Source of the DNA: Trichosporon coremiiforme
Taxonomy: Eukaryota > Basidiomycota > Tremellomycetes > Trichosporonales > Trichosporonaceae
Length of the DNA stretch: 64,000 nt
Assembly: GCA_039545355.1 (NCBI GenBank)
Contig: BCJJ01000005.1
Span: 1,301,008 to 1,365,007 of the forward strand
Reading direction: 5' to 3'
The stretch's first letter is position 1. Each line of letters begins with the position of its first letter. The notes below the pieces were generated by a model that was given only the letters and a program-made list of their open reading frames with translations, was not told the DNA's origin and ran no database searches. A program made the position numbers and the translations under genes. Positions 33,205 to 45,183 of the stretch are shown here, piece after piece.

Positions 33205-35899
33205 ATGAACGGCAACAAGCGCGAGCTCAAGACGAGGTGAGTTACAGCTGGTGCTAAAGGATAGAGCTGACCGCAGCTTCCGAGCATCGCCGACTTCGAT
33301 CCGGCCGCTGTATACTGGCGGCCCGGTGCTGCTGACGCGCGATGGCGAGTGGCTCATCTCGACCATGGGCGAGGAGGTGCTCGTGACTGAGGTTCGGACA
33401 GGACGGGGAGTGGCCAAAGTCAAAGGAGTAAGCTTGCCAAAACAAGGGCTGAGCTGACATCAGGACACGACAGACATCACGTCGCTCGCGCTCTCGTACC
33501 ATACCTCTCCCCCGACGCTCGTCACCTGCCACCAGTCCAACACGATCCGCTACTACCCGCTGCCCGAGGAGGTCGAGGCGAAGCCGATAACGTTGCAGTA
33601 CGTGCGCGCTTTGCCGAAGGCTTCGAACGCTCCGATTCTTGTCTCCGCTGTGTCGCCCGACAACGCTCTGCTCGCCACGGGATCGAGTGACGGTGTCGTC
33701 AAGGTCTGGGACCTTGCCGGCGGCTACGTCACGCACATCTTCCGCGGGCACGGCGGCCCTGTGTCTGCGCTCTACTTCTCGTTCCCGGAAAGCGAGGGGC
33801 AGCAGCGCATGGAGCTCTGGACCGGCAGCGTCGACACAAAGGTGCGCGTGTTCGACCTGCGGGACGCCTCAGCGCGCGCGAGCGGCACGGGCAAGGCGAA
33901 GGCGACGCTGGACGGGCACGTGAGCACTGTGCGCGGCATCGCCGTCAGCGCGGACGGCAAGATCGCAATTACGGGTGGAAGGGACAAGGTCGTGCTCGTG
34001 TGGGACATGCGGAAGAAGCCGAACGTGATCGAGACGATCCTTGTGAACGAGCAGGTTGAGGCGTGCGGCCTCCTCGATCAGGAAGAGGGCGGGCGACTCA
34101 TCACATACACCGCCGGAGACGGGGGAAGCGTCAAGCTGTGGGACACGCTGAAGACGACTGAGGTCGGCGTCATGAAGGGTGTCGAGGGCGTGGACGAGGT
34201 CGTCGGCGAGGAGGACGAGCAGCAGGGCATCGTGTCCGTGCTCTACGACCGCTCCTCCGGCAGCCTGGTTAGCGTGCACGCGGACCAGAACATCATCTTC
34301 CACAGCATCGCGACGCGCGCGACGACGCGCCAGATCGTCGGCTTCAACGACGACATCGTCGACACCGCGTACCTGAACACGGACGACGGTGAGGCGTCGC
34401 ACCTCGCGCTTGCGACGAACTCTGCGCTCGTGAGGATATACTCGACGGCGACGTTCGACGCGCGTCTCCTCTCGGGACACCGGGACATGGTGCTGTGTCT
34501 GGACAAGTCGGCAGATGGGCGGTGGCTGGTGACGGGTTCGAAGGACCGGACGGCGCGCGTGTGGGCGCCGCATGAGGGGGGATGGCGCTGCGTGGCGGTG
34601 TGCGAGGGCCACGCCGAGGCGGTCGGTGCGCTCGCGATGTCGCGCAAGGGTGCGCCGTTCCTCTTCACCGCCTCGCAGGACCGGACCGTCAAGATGTGGG
34701 ACCTCTCCGACGTTACGGGAGACGAGGAGGAGCCCGTGCTCGCGCGCTCGATGGCGACACTCCACGTCGCGGACAAGGACATCAACTCGCTCGACCTGGC
34801 GCCGAACGACCGCTTCCTCGCCTCTGGGTCCCAGGACAAGCTCGTCAAGCTCTTCGAGGTCGACCCCGCCGGCTCAGTTCGGCACATTGGCACGTGCAAG
34901 GGCCACCGCCGAGGTGTGTGGAGCGTGCGCTTCTCGCGGACGGACCGGATCGTCGCCTCCGGAGCCGCAGACAAGACAATCAAGCTTTGGAGCCTGGATG
35001 ACTTCACGTGTCTGAAGACGTTTGAGGGGCACACGAACTCGGTTCTCCGCGTCGACTTCATGACGCAGGGCATGCAGCTTGTGTCTGCTGCCGGTGACGG
35101 CCTCGTCAAGATCTGGAACATCAAGGACGAGGAGTGCGCCGCGACGCTGGACAACCACGAGGACAAGGTGTGGGCTTTGGCCATTAGCCCTGACGAGTCG
35201 ACGATTGTGTCGGCCGGAAGCGACTCGGTCGCGACGTTCTGGGAGGACTCGACTGAGGCCGAGCAGGCCGAGAAGAATGAGGCCCTTATCGCCCAGGTCC
35301 AGTCCGAGCAGGACTTCAACAACTATGTCGCCGTCAAGGACTACCGGCGCGCGATCCTGCTCGCGCTGGCGATGAGCCAGCCCGGCCGTCTCCTGCACCT
35401 CTTCCGCACCGTCCTCCTCGGTGCGGAGGAGAAGGAGCTCGGCGATGACGACGGCTGCGGCGTGCCCGAGATCGACCAGGTGATCCGGACGCTGCCGTCG
35501 CTCGACCTCGTGCGTCTGCTCAAGCACGTGCGCGACTGGAACGCGTCGGCGAAGACGAGCCCGGTCGCGCAGGCGCTGCTGCACGCCATCTTCAGGCTCA
35601 AGACGCCCGAGGAGATCATGGCCGCGTTCGAGGCGGCCACGAAGCCTGAGAAGAAGGACGACGAAGACGAGGACGCCGAGATGGGCGACGAGGACCCCGA
35701 CGCCGAGGTCAAGCAAAAGGCCAAGAAGGCCACGGCGCCGACCATCTCCATGCGCGAGCTCCTCGACGGCCTGATCCCGTACTCGGAGCGCCACATGGGT
35801 CGCGTCGACCGCCTCGTCCAGGAGAGCTACCTCCTTGACTACACCATTAGCGAGATGGACGGAGGCCTCTTCGGAAATGAGGTCATGGAGGTGGAGTAG
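33205..35899 (+). CDS. UTP13: U3 snoRNP / SSU processome protein Utp13
   Basis: Exons 33205-33236, 33277-33427 and 33464-35899 give about 872 residues. The first exon is only 32 nt (MNGNKRELKT). WD40 repeats fill about residues 40-670 in two propellers, with clear GHxx-to-WD units such as GHGGPVSALYFS, GHVSTVRGIAVS, GHRDMVLCLDKSADGRWLV and GHTNSVLRVDFM. The C-terminal Utp13 domain includes DYRRAILLALAMSQPGRLLHLF and LIPYSERHMGRVDRLVQESY. An acidic Lys/Glu/Asp linker sits at about 790-820. The protein is part of the UtpB subcomplex that helps fold and cleave the 18S rRNA precursor in the nucleolus. Yeast Utp13 is 817 residues. Confidence 0.94.
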
Positions 35900-36514
35900 A
35901 AGCATGTATTCGCACACGTAATAGAGACCCCACAATGCATCATCTTGTACAACGGCTATCGATGGTGCAGCATGTCTGGGGCCAACCAGCGGTTGTCGCG
36001 TGGCTCTGCGATCAGACCAGCGCGAGAAGCAGAAGTCCTTTCTGCTTCCATCTCTGAAGAGATCAGATGCATTAGTGGAAAGCATTGACAGGGTAGAGTT
36101 TGGCAGATGGCGGAGGCCTGCGCGTTGAATGCTCATCCATCACTCTGCTCTGTCTTCGCTTGTTTTCTCATCTGGGAAGCTCAGAAACATGAACATAGTA
36201 AAGCAATATACACTGCTAGCCGTAGTTATGCATCTCAGGCTCGGAGCTGCATGCATCATGGGTGGTGGAGGTGGTGGCGGGTGGCGAATCACGCGACTTC
36301 TGGTCGCGAGCGTCGTGAGAGAGTTGAGATCAAGCGGAGCCCGCCTCTGGGCTGGTGGGTAAGGAAAACGAGCAGGTCAATAGGGAGGTTCAGAAGCTCT
36401 CGGCAGTGCTCAAGAAGAGAACGCTCTCATCGGTCCATGCCAATGGTTGCATCTATGCTATTTCGTGTCAAGTCATTACTGAATCCCTGAAGCAAGCAGG
36501 AGACGCGTTACATG
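35900..36514. other. Intergenic region between converging UTP13 and permease genes
   Basis: This 615-bp stretch holds two 3' flanks. It is AT-richer than the genes and contains short GGTGG repeats near 36261-36281. I see no coding potential. Confidence 0.4.
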
Positions 36515-38687
36515 CTACCGCCGGTCGCGCTCGGACATCTCATGGTCCTCGAGCATCCCATACTGCACCTCCGTGTACGCCTGGTGTGCTGGCCGGAGCC
36601 GGAGCAATGTCCGCAAACGCGCAGGCAAGATGCCGCTGACGTCCTCGACGAATGTTGTCCAGGCGGCTGTATGTCAGCTCAAACATCGTTATGGAAGCAG
36701 CTGATACCGGTGCTCGAGAGTACTCACTCTTCGCGGTCGCCTTGAAGTCCGAGGCGCCGCCGGCGACAGCCCCGGGATCGACGTACGCCGATCCAACCTT
36801 GGCCGCACGCGAGTGCGCCGTCATGTAGTACATCGGCACACCGACGCCCATGAATACTGCTGTCAGCTACATTCCGGCCGGAGAAGCCTCGCTTCAGTGA
36901 ACTCACGGAACGCGGCCAGCGCCTCCCACGGCGCGGCGAATATTGGCATCAGGAGGAGGAACATGGCGACCTGGAGTCAGCTTTGCTCTACGACACAGCG
37001 CTAACTAAGGGGTAACCAGCTGCGCGGCCCGGAGAGGAGAGCTCCGGTCAACACATCAGACACTCACAATGCAGAACGTTATCGGCGTCGTGATCCACGT
37101 CTTGTATGGCCGCTCGAGATGCGGTTCCTTTACGCGGAGGTAGAGCAGCCCGATGACAGTGGTCAGGTACCACGTCCAGCTCGTGACCGAGAAGAAGTTG
37201 AGAAGTGCTACAGGTCAGCTTTGCGACATGAGTGACAAGCTGAACTTACTCCGGAAACCACCGCCGAAGATGACGTACAGCACCGTCAGAGCAGCATTCA
37301 GGAAAAGGGCGTTGTCAGGTGTCTTGCGCTTGGCGTCGAGGCGTGAAAACACCGCGGGCAGGAAGTGATCCCTTCCGGCTGCGAAGATGAGGCGCGCGGC
37401 TAGTCATTAGTTAGGGCGTCACACCCTCCAACTGGCGGTGTACATACTGGTGTAGAAGCTCCCGTTCAGGGCGCCGAAGCAGGAGATCGCGACGAGGGCC
37501 GAGAAGACCGCCGCGCCGATGGGGCCGATGGTGGCGCGTCCAAAGTCGAGAGCAACGGTATTGCTCGCGGCGACGACGCCGGGGTCAAGCGCAATGAAAT
37601 ACGCTATGTTCGCGGCCAGGAAGAGCGACACGACGATGGTCATGCTCAAGTGCAGGCTGAGGGGGAGATCGCGGGTCGGGTTCGTCATCTCGCCCGCAAC
37701 GAACGAGCACTGGTCCCAGCCGTCGAACGCCCAGAGGCCAGAGTAGAGAGCGATCGCGTAGCTGGACAGCGAGGACGAGGAGCCCGCGAATATATCGCCC
37801 TGGAACGCGGGACCGGCGCCGTTACGGACGAGGTGCAGCAGACCAAGGATGGCGACGAAGAGCAGCGCGCCAATCTTGACTGCCGTGAAGACGACCTGGG
37901 AGTGCGTCCCTGAAGACGGCGAGATCAGGTTCAGTCCACTGATCGCAATGATTGCGAACACGGCAGTCACCTTGAACGTCCATTCTGGGGGCGAGCCGTC
38001 GGCCCAGAACGCATGCCAGATCATTCGGTTCACGTACTCGCCGAAGATGAGCGCGATGATCGCGGCCGAACCCGGCTTGAGCGCAGACACCGCGCTCCAC
38101 GTGAACAGGTAAGATGCCATGGGTCCAAACTGCTGTCAGCTCCATCGCAGACCACGTCATGCTGGTCTGGTGTCGCGTTGCGCTCCGCGACAAACTCACC
38201 GAGTACGCGAGATACGCCTGTGCACCGCCCGACAGGGGAATCGCACAGCCGAGCTCGGCGAAGGAGCTCGCGCCCGTCCATGCCAGCGCGCCGGACACGA
38301 GCCATACGAGGAGACTCGCGCCCACACTCCCAACGCTCGCGACGACGACACCGGGGGACGAGAAGATACCGCTTCCAACTTGCATGCCAATGACGAGGGC
38401 CATGCCTTGCTGTCAGCTAAGCCCCACTATCCTAGCTCACCATGAAGTAGGCCAACATGCTTGTGCTCTCCGTCGTGTTGCGGCTCGTCACCACTCAGGC
38501 TGAGGGGGAGGAGGGCGTGCTCGAACTCGAAGCCGGAGATGGACTGCAGCGTCGCGGTCCGGCGGAGCACGAGTGGGGAGCCGTTCGCGGGGCCCTGTTC
38601 TAGCTCGAGCGCGCGCAGGCTCGCGGGCGGGGAGGACGACGACAGCCGCGTCGCCGAGGAGCTCTCTGAAGGGTAGCCGGGGGACAT
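36515..38687 (-). CDS. L-type amino-acid permease (APC superfamily)
   Basis: Eight exons (38687-38441, 38405-38200, 38129-37448, 37399-37250, 37207-37068, 36970-36907, 36856-36728, 36666-36515) encode about 589 residues. A Ser/Glu-rich cytosolic N-terminus of about 80 residues leads into the first helix GMALVIGMQVGSGIFSSPG, the substrate-binding signature of the LAT/APC fold. About twelve hydrophobic helices follow, including ALYSGLWAFDGWDQCSF and TARLIFAAGRDHFLP, typical of LAT transporters (the Mup1/Mup3 and mammalian y+LAT group). It should carry neutral amino acids across the plasma membrane; the exact substrate cannot be read from sequence. The C-terminus is cytosolic and charged. The start is the first ATG giving an unbroken exon; an upstream in-frame extension exists. 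Confidence 0.9.
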
Positions 38688-39223
38688 GTTAGTTGCGCAT
38701 GCCGGCTTGAACCGGGTCGGCGGAGTTGAGGAAGAGAAGGAGAGTGGAGGATGTGACGACGACAACTTGCCCGCGACGAGACCCTTGACGACTTGGCACG
38801 CGCACATGACATTCAGGCACGGCCCGCGCCCGATGCCTGAACCCCACGCGTCGCAGTAGGGTCGCGTGCGGGCGGCACCTGCCCCTGTCAGTGATGCATA
38901 ACAGTTCAAAGCAAGCAGTCTTATGGGCGCATGTCAGGTGCATGGTATGCATTCACAGTGATAGTGACGAGAGTAGAGCGCACGCTAGAGTATCGGCGAG
39001 CCCGACGTAGAGCACAAAGCGGAGAAGCCAGTGATTCTGAAATCACTGGTGAAGCGACCTGTTTTTGGGATTTTCTTGTTTTCTGTTGTAGGCATGCAGC
39101 TGTAGAAGAGACAGGGCAGAGGGATATTCAATATAGCTTGGAGCAATGGTGATGCCGATGCTGCATAGCAGAGCGGAGGCTGACATGGGCACCTGATGCT
39201 GAGAAAGTGCAAACATCCACTCC
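38688..39223. other. Intergenic region with a 9-bp inverted repeat
   Basis: This 536-bp gap includes the promoter of the permease gene and the 3' flank of the next minus-strand gene. An inverted repeat with 9-bp arms lies at 39028-39049. The permease frame stays open upstream of 38687 to about 38909, so a longer N-terminus is possible but less likely. Confidence 0.4.
39028..39049. repeat. Inverted repeat, 9-bp arms and 4-nt loop
   Basis: CCAGTGATT and AATCACTGG flank CTGA, forming a perfect stem. It lies about 175 bp past the stop of the gene ending at 39224. It might act in 3'-end formation of that gene, but this is a guess from position. Confidence 0.6.
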
Positions 39224-41793
39224 TTACTCCGCCTCATAATCGGAAGGGTCGCTCTCGACGAGGCTCCAGCAGACAGAGCACTCGGTAACAGGAAGACCGA
39301 GGAGGCGGTTAATGTCACACTCGCAGTGGGGCTCCTCGACCATGACAAACGAATTGTGTCCTGATGAGTTGGACGCGGCGGCGTCGGGCTCGGCGGTGCT
39401 GCCAGAGTTACAGGTTGGAACCGGACGCGTGGGGGGGTAGGTCGACGCATGAGGGACGACGGAGGCGGCGTTGTCAGTGGTAGCATTAGAGGAGGCGCCA
39501 GCACCAGCCATCACCTCCGCGTACGACATGCTGGTGGTGCGGTTCCTGGAACCGGCGCGCTGAGAGGGAGTGTTAGGTGCAGGGGCGACACCGTTGGCAC
39601 GGCCGGCGGTGTTCGCAGCACTCATCACGGGAGGGTACGGCTGCAGCGACTCGGCGGCCGCCTGTAAATTGCTGTGGGCGGGCGCCAAATGGTAGTGACT
39701 GTCGGGCTCGCAGAGCTGGCGCAACACATCAATGAGGGTCGGGTGGGAGAGGGGGGCAGGGTGCTGCGTCCGTTTGCCGACGACTTGACCGATCGGGTTA
39801 CACCCAGGAGTCTGCGACGGTACACCGCCCATGCCCGTCATCAGCCCAACGGGCTCAGTGGGTGCCGACTGTCCGCTCTGTGCATCGTAATGGAGACGCT
39901 GGAGACGCCCATCGATAGTCTTCTCGAGATCATTGGCGGATGCGCCCGGAGGAGGCCAGGTCGAAGAGCGGACGCGGCCAGAAGGGGCCTTAGACGACGC
40001 GGACGGAGGGGGCATGTCTTGAGCTATGAGCGAGGGGCCAGACAGGGGGCTGGGACCGCTTGGCGGGGCGTCTCGATCGAGGAAGAACGGTCCGGTCGAG
40101 GGCTGGGGCAGTCGGCGGAGGAGGACGTGGCGAATCTCGCGGGGGTGGGGCATGCGACGGGGCAGGATGATCGGGCGGTGCTCGTCGTCCGAATCACTGT
40201 CAGATGAGCTGGACAAGCTCTCGAAGCCGGAGTCGTCGAACCAGTCAGCTGGCTGGTCACCGCCCGACCCGCTGCCGCTCGACTGATCCTGGTTCGACGA
40301 CTTTTTGTTCGAGTCCTGGTCACTGCCCTCCCGCGACTCCGACTCGGCTGGCTGCTGGGCCACCGAAGCCTCCTGAGGGCTAGATCCCGACGCCGGAGAC
40401 TCGTCGTCCATGTTTGTGTTCTCGAGTCCGCCAATGACAGAAAGTGAAGCAGTGAGCTCGTTGCCGTTGTTCTTATGGTTGCTGGTGGCCGCACTCTCAT
40501 CTTTCCAGAGCTGAAGCCCAAAGGCCGCAAGACCTTTTAGAGCGTTAGGAATCGGCCCGTTGTAAACGGGATGGAGATAATGAGGGCACGGAGACGCCCC
40601 GTGGTACTTGCTCTGGTTCGGCCCCTGAGGCATATAACGATAGAGATCGGCGCGACCGCTAAGAATCAGAGCCGCTCCATCGGGCAGCCAGCAATATCCC
40701 GTACAGGCCGTGCCGTACAGCTCCTTAGCAACGTCGGTCTCAAGAATTCCGAAGGGGTCGAACGGACCGAACGGGCCGAAACCTGAGGGGGAGAGAGGGT
40801 GCGGCGGCGACTGCGTCTTCTGCGCGAAAAACTTGTAATTGCGCTTCATGGCGCACCACACTGGGATGTACTCGGAGTACTCCTGGGAGTTAACTCTATG
40901 CTGCCGGTGCTGGTGCTTACCTGGAGGTCATCCGACTTGGGGAGGAGGTTGGCACCAGAGGCGGATAGAGTGTCCCACTCATAGGCAGGAATGATTGTGC
41001 CATCAGCGGCCAAGACGGTGGTGACGGGACTGCCAGCGTCAAACGGGGGTCCGAGGCCAGAACTTGCGGCGGCGGGAATTGCAGGCGTGTCCTCGGCGGT
41101 CAGAGTCTGCTCGACGTTGTTCGAGGTGGTGTGCGAGTCGTCGTCCGGCTCAGCGCTGGAAACCGGCAGAGTGGGCGGAGAGAAGCTCGCCGGCGCCTGG
41201 GGATGGGGAATCCAGTCCTTCGCCTGGAGACCATTCTTGATGCGCCAGGTGTGGGGAACGGAGTTGATTGGGGCGAGCAGGCAGAACGTGCCAGGCGCCG
41301 GATAGAACGATACAGGCGGGTTTCCGTTGACCCTCGGCGAGGGACCAGGGACGTACTTTGAGGTGAGGAATGTGAGTTGGTACTCGAGATTCTGTGCCCA
41401 GCTCAGAAACATCGCCTTCGCGCGGTCACGGGCAGCCGGGTTGGGAATGGGTGCTAACCAAGAGCGCTTGGCGTCAACCACAATGGGGTGGTGCTCGATA
41501 ATGTCGCGGATGGCCGCCTTCAGAATCATGGTGTGCCTATCAGCGTCGTGGAGACTAATGCCGTTGATGCCGGTGTCGACGAGGTGGGGCTGTGTTAGAT
41601 AGTTAGTGTGTGGGGTAGAATAGCACTAAGGCGATTGACTCACGTTCGACAGGTCAGAGTGGTGCTCAGCAGTGCCAAACTCGCCACTGTCTTCGCTAAA
41701 GTCAAAGTTCGTATGCTGGTTTGTAGCCTGCACATCATGAACGGGGTGATGATGCGCGGGGTGCCGCGCGGCGAAGCTGGAAAGGCAGTCCAT
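39224..41793 (-). CDS. Unrecognised 825-residue Ser-rich protein
   Basis: Exons 41793-41644, 41589-40921 and 40882-39224 read in one frame. The second acceptor was chosen as CTCCCAG so that EYSEYIPVWCAMKRNYKFF continues DDLQ; the later AG would bring a stop. The N-terminal 270 residues have an ordered look (MILKAAIRDIIEHHPIVVDA, AMFLSWAQNLEYQLTFL). The rest is Ser/Pro/Asp-rich, with an acidic SSSSDSDSDDEH patch. The end has a Cys cluster (HCECDINRLLGL, then TECSVCWSL) that might bind metal. I do not recognise the family. The exon frame also stays open upstream through another possible intron (donor near 41860), so the true start may be up to 130 codons earlier. It may be a lineage-restricted gene. 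Confidence 0.6.
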
Positions 41794-43038
41794 CCCGGCG
41801 GGAACTGCGCTTACTGCGTTAGTGATGCTGCTTCCCGGCCATCGACAGCAGAGTACTCACAAGTAACAACCAGTAGGCTGGGGAGTTGTTATCGAGTGAT
41901 AAGAGTGGTGAGAGGTGAAGTAGGCGTCAAAGGAAAGGAGACAGGAGGTGAAGTAGAGGTGGGATGATAGAGGAAAGGAAGGGTGATGAAGAGAATGAAA
42001 GATAGATGTTGAGGGACGCAAGGACGAGTGCACAGCTGTGAGAAGCCAGCCACGATGGGGAAGTAAAAAGCCAAGGAGATGCAAGGAAGGCGCAGGAGTG
42101 ACGACGACAGCTCCCTGTTCGGGTAGTGCCGCGCAGTTGTGTGCTGCAGTTTTGCTGCAGCACAACGTCTGATAACACCCAGTGTCCATCATGAGCAAAG
42201 CTAGGCGTCCGGCGAGGGGTGCCAACTCAACTCCACAGGAGAGCCACACACGCTCAGGGACTTATCGGGTGCCGCAGGCTTCGCAAGCGCGAGAGACAGA
42301 TCATAAGACCCGCACAGACGTTCAGGCAGTCACAGCAAGGCTCGGCGTCGTTTGACCGTGTGGAGCTACGAGTCCGGGCGTTTTGGCCAGCTCCAGCAGA
42401 GTCACTGTCCATCAAATATAGCAGCCGTTTCACGCGTTTCAGCAATCAGACCTTGATATCAGGTCTGATGGACACATATTCATCAGGTCCTGGGTAACGG
42501 CGGTCGGAGGGGTCGAAACCCCCTACTGCTCTCCAGGATTTAGCGAGATAGGAGCACCATGGTAAGCATGTCGCACCCATAGCAACTGAACGATTCCCCA
42601 GATCCCAGGAACAGACATACACTGTCTGTGCGATTTTTGAAGCTGGACCAAGCTTGGCGACGGCAAGCAGGATTCAAAATGCTTAGACGCGAGCGTGCGA
42701 GTGCAGTCGTGTGTAGCAGGGTTCTGCCTGATCTAGAGATGGCAAGTGCTCCGGTATCTTCCATCAATACAGCGGTCTTCTCGTGGCTCGATCATTGATA
42801 GTGCCGGGCCCTACACTGTGCATCAGTGCTGATGCATGTCAGCACCACCCGGCACCACCGTCCGGAATTCGCCACCAAGCACGTGGCACTTTCTCTGATT
42901 TCGCGCCGTTTTTGCTCTTTTCCGTGCAGTATCTGGTACACGCAAAGAGCATGCATGTAGTAGGCGGGATATGGGAGGTGCATAAATAGTACAAACAGAG
43001 ATATGAAATTGTTCTAGGTGATGGTGTGTCGCACACAA
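41794..43038. other. 1.2-kb intergenic region
   Basis: This region contains the probable leader (and perhaps a leader intron) of the gene starting at 41793 and the 3' flank of the next gene. A 25-bp near-perfect palindrome sits at 42445-42469. A hairpin near 42500-42530 resembles a tRNA T arm but lacks the other arms. I see no supported gene. Confidence 0.45.
42445..42469. repeat. 25-bp near-perfect palindrome
   Basis: ATCAGACC and GGTCTGAT flank a nearly self-complementary TTGATATCA centre. It could be a protein-binding site or a cruciform; nothing else supports a role. Confidence 0.6.
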
Positions 43039-43833
43039 CTAGGGGTGGAATGCGTTGCCGGGTTCGAACCAAACATAGTGGTTGCCTGTGCCCTCAGTGA
43101 CATCGCGCTGCCTCTGCGCGGTGCGGAGACAGTGCATCATAGCCTGGCGCTGCGTCTTCATCGGGAACCCTTTGAACGCACTCGCAAAAGCGCGACATGC
43201 GACAACGTCCGGCGTGTCAAACTTGCGGACGACGATGAGGATGCATCTCCAGATCTCCTGCACTGCGAGCGGGTGATCTGCGGCCTTGGCCCAGCGAGGT
43301 CCCCACAGCTCGAGGTCCATTGCGCGGACGGCGGCATGTACGTCGCTGAAAGGGATGTAGTGGAGCTCTGGAATGCGCCGGCCAGCGAGCTCCATCGCGA
43401 ACAGCTGCACGATGTAGTCGAACTCCTTCCAGTCCACGAAGGGGTGCCACATGAGCCACAGGCCGCACGCAATGGGAATGCCGTGGATGTCGTCGCTCGC
43501 GTCGTACCACTTGTCGCCCCACATGTCGGTGGTGGGATGGTTCGGGCGCGCCAGCCACTCCTGGGCCGTCAGACGCCGCACGGCAGGCACCTCGGGCCAC
43601 CCGTTGCTGTGGTTGTTGAAGAGGGTCGGATCGTCGCCCCACGGTATCTTCTTCTTCCGCCAGACGGTCTTGTCCTTGCGCCACCAGAAGGGCTTGACGC
43701 CGAGAATCTCGGTGTGCGCGTTCGGTACCGGCTGACGGATTAGGAACGGCTCCTTCCCCGCATGTTTGAAGAGCGTCGTGTTTTCCCGGATGTCGGGACG
43801 CGGCAGGTGGAAAAAGTAACCCAGGATACCCAT
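43039..43833 (-). CDS. Unrecognised 264-residue Trp-rich protein
   Basis: A single exon starts with ATG at 43833 (MGILGYFFHLPRPDIREN) and ends in the stop at 43039. The protein is rich in Trp, His and Pro, with patches such as KPFWWRKDKTVWRKKK, TDMWGDKWYDASDDIHG and IACGLWLMWHPFVDWKEF. It has no signal peptide, membrane helix or known motif that I can name. Composition and codon use look like real coding DNA, and the reading frame is not shared by a better gene on the other strand. It neighbours three other unrecognised genes, so it may belong to a lineage-specific set. Confidence 0.6.
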   Translation of the reverse strand: MGILGYFFHLPRPDIRENTTLFKHAGKEPFLIRQPVPNAHTEILGVKPFWWRKDKTVWRKKKIPWGDDPTLFNNHSNGWPEVPAVRRLTAQEWLARPNHPTTDMWGDKWYDASDDIHGIPIACGLWLMWHPFVDWKEFDYIVQLFAMELAGRRIPELHYIPFSDVHAAVRAMDLELWGPRWAKAADHPLAVQEIWRCILIVVRKFDTPDVVACRAFASAFKGFPMKTQRQAMMHCLRTAQRQRDVTEGTGNHYVWFEPGNAFHP

Positions 43834-45183
43834 CTTGAGCGCTGACTGCCCGTGGCTCGTTGGTATCCAGTCTTAGTGGTTGTGTAACGCAGACTGATGG
43901 AAAGGGGAAGGGATGTCGGTGAGGAGGGGTGGGGACAGCGACTGCATTGCTGGAAGGGTTTTGAGGACTCCATCAGTGCAGCGTGTACGCTTGCGAGACT
44001 GCTGCTGCTGTGGGAAGTGATGCACACAACAAGGCGTCATCACATCAAGAAGTACGAGTGCGAGTGTGCGCGCGAGGTCAGGCTGCTAGGGCGCCATCGG
44101 ACCATGTCGTGTGCTGCTTAGTAGACAGGCGTGAGCACAGCGTCTCCGAAAGTAAGGCGAGCCGCTCCTTCTGCTGTAAGCAAGTGGAGGTGTCGCTCGA
44201 CGGCATGCGGAACGAGGGCGCGAGGAGAAAGCCGCCGGATCTGCTGAGGACCGCAGCTGGTGGCCAGTCGACGAGTATCTGCTGCTCCAGCGCCGTTTTG
44301 GGGGCTTCAAGCGACAGGCGGCCGTTTGAGGCAGCGCACACGGCGCGAGAAAAGTGCGATGTTTGGGCGACATTTGCCTTCACCTCCCAATCATCCCAGT
44401 GCCGCGGCCAGATCGGGTATTTTCAAAACCAGGTGTCCATGACACGGTCCCATTGTCTCAGGCCCAGAATAACATGTGCGGGCGGGTGGGCGGACGGACG
44501 GCACGAGTGCCGGGCTCGTTTTTGCAAGACTGATACCAGTCTGACACGAGGAGGGGGGGCTCGCGCCTGATTGTTTCTAACGGGGAATGCTGGAATCGGT
44601 GCCACTTGGGGCCGTGCTCGTTGCTGGAATCAACTGGGCCCTGAGAATGTCATGCATTCAGGGGTGCACTGATTGCCGATGCATGGTGATGCACTGGACG
44701 ATTTCTGCACGGAGCAGGTGGACGAGGTCGATGCCTGATGCGAGTGAGCCTGTCCATCATTTGTGGGATCTTGCAGAGTCTACGCGGCGGCCTGTGCGTT
44801 GTGTGCTGCGTCTTGGCAGGTCGTGACTGGGGACGGCTCCGTCACTCAGTTTGGTGTCAGGATCAGGACAAGTCGGACCGACATTGACGGTCTCACTGAG
44901 TTAAGTCATGCACGTGAGTGAGGGCGCCTGGTCATCAGCGAGACAGCGGGCGTCAGTCGAGGCAACTTCAGCGACAAGTTCGCCCACGATGATGCATGCG
45001 CTAAGTGATACGCTCACAGGTGGCGTTCACTACTACTACTACTACTACTATTTCATTTTTGGTTTACCTCGACATAGATTAGTGATGTGATTGCACAGGG
45101 AAACCGAGACCCGGAAAGAGGCTTGGACCATGTTCTGTTGTCAGCTGAAGCTCGAAACGTCTCAGCGTACCTTGCATGCTCGC
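43834..45183. other. 1.35-kb intergenic region with an ACT microsatellite
   Basis: This gap lies between two unrecognised minus-strand genes. It contains the promoter of the gene starting at 43833 and an ACT microsatellite at 45029-45051. I see no coding sequence. Confidence 0.45.
45029..45051. repeat. (ACT)n microsatellite, 7-8 units
   Basis: An uninterrupted run of ACT trinucleotides precedes a T-rich patch in the gene-free stretch. Confidence 0.9.

Noticed and set aside
42490..42540. Hairpin resembling a tRNA T arm
   Set aside because: The flanking sequence gives no D arm, anticodon arm or pairing acceptor stem.
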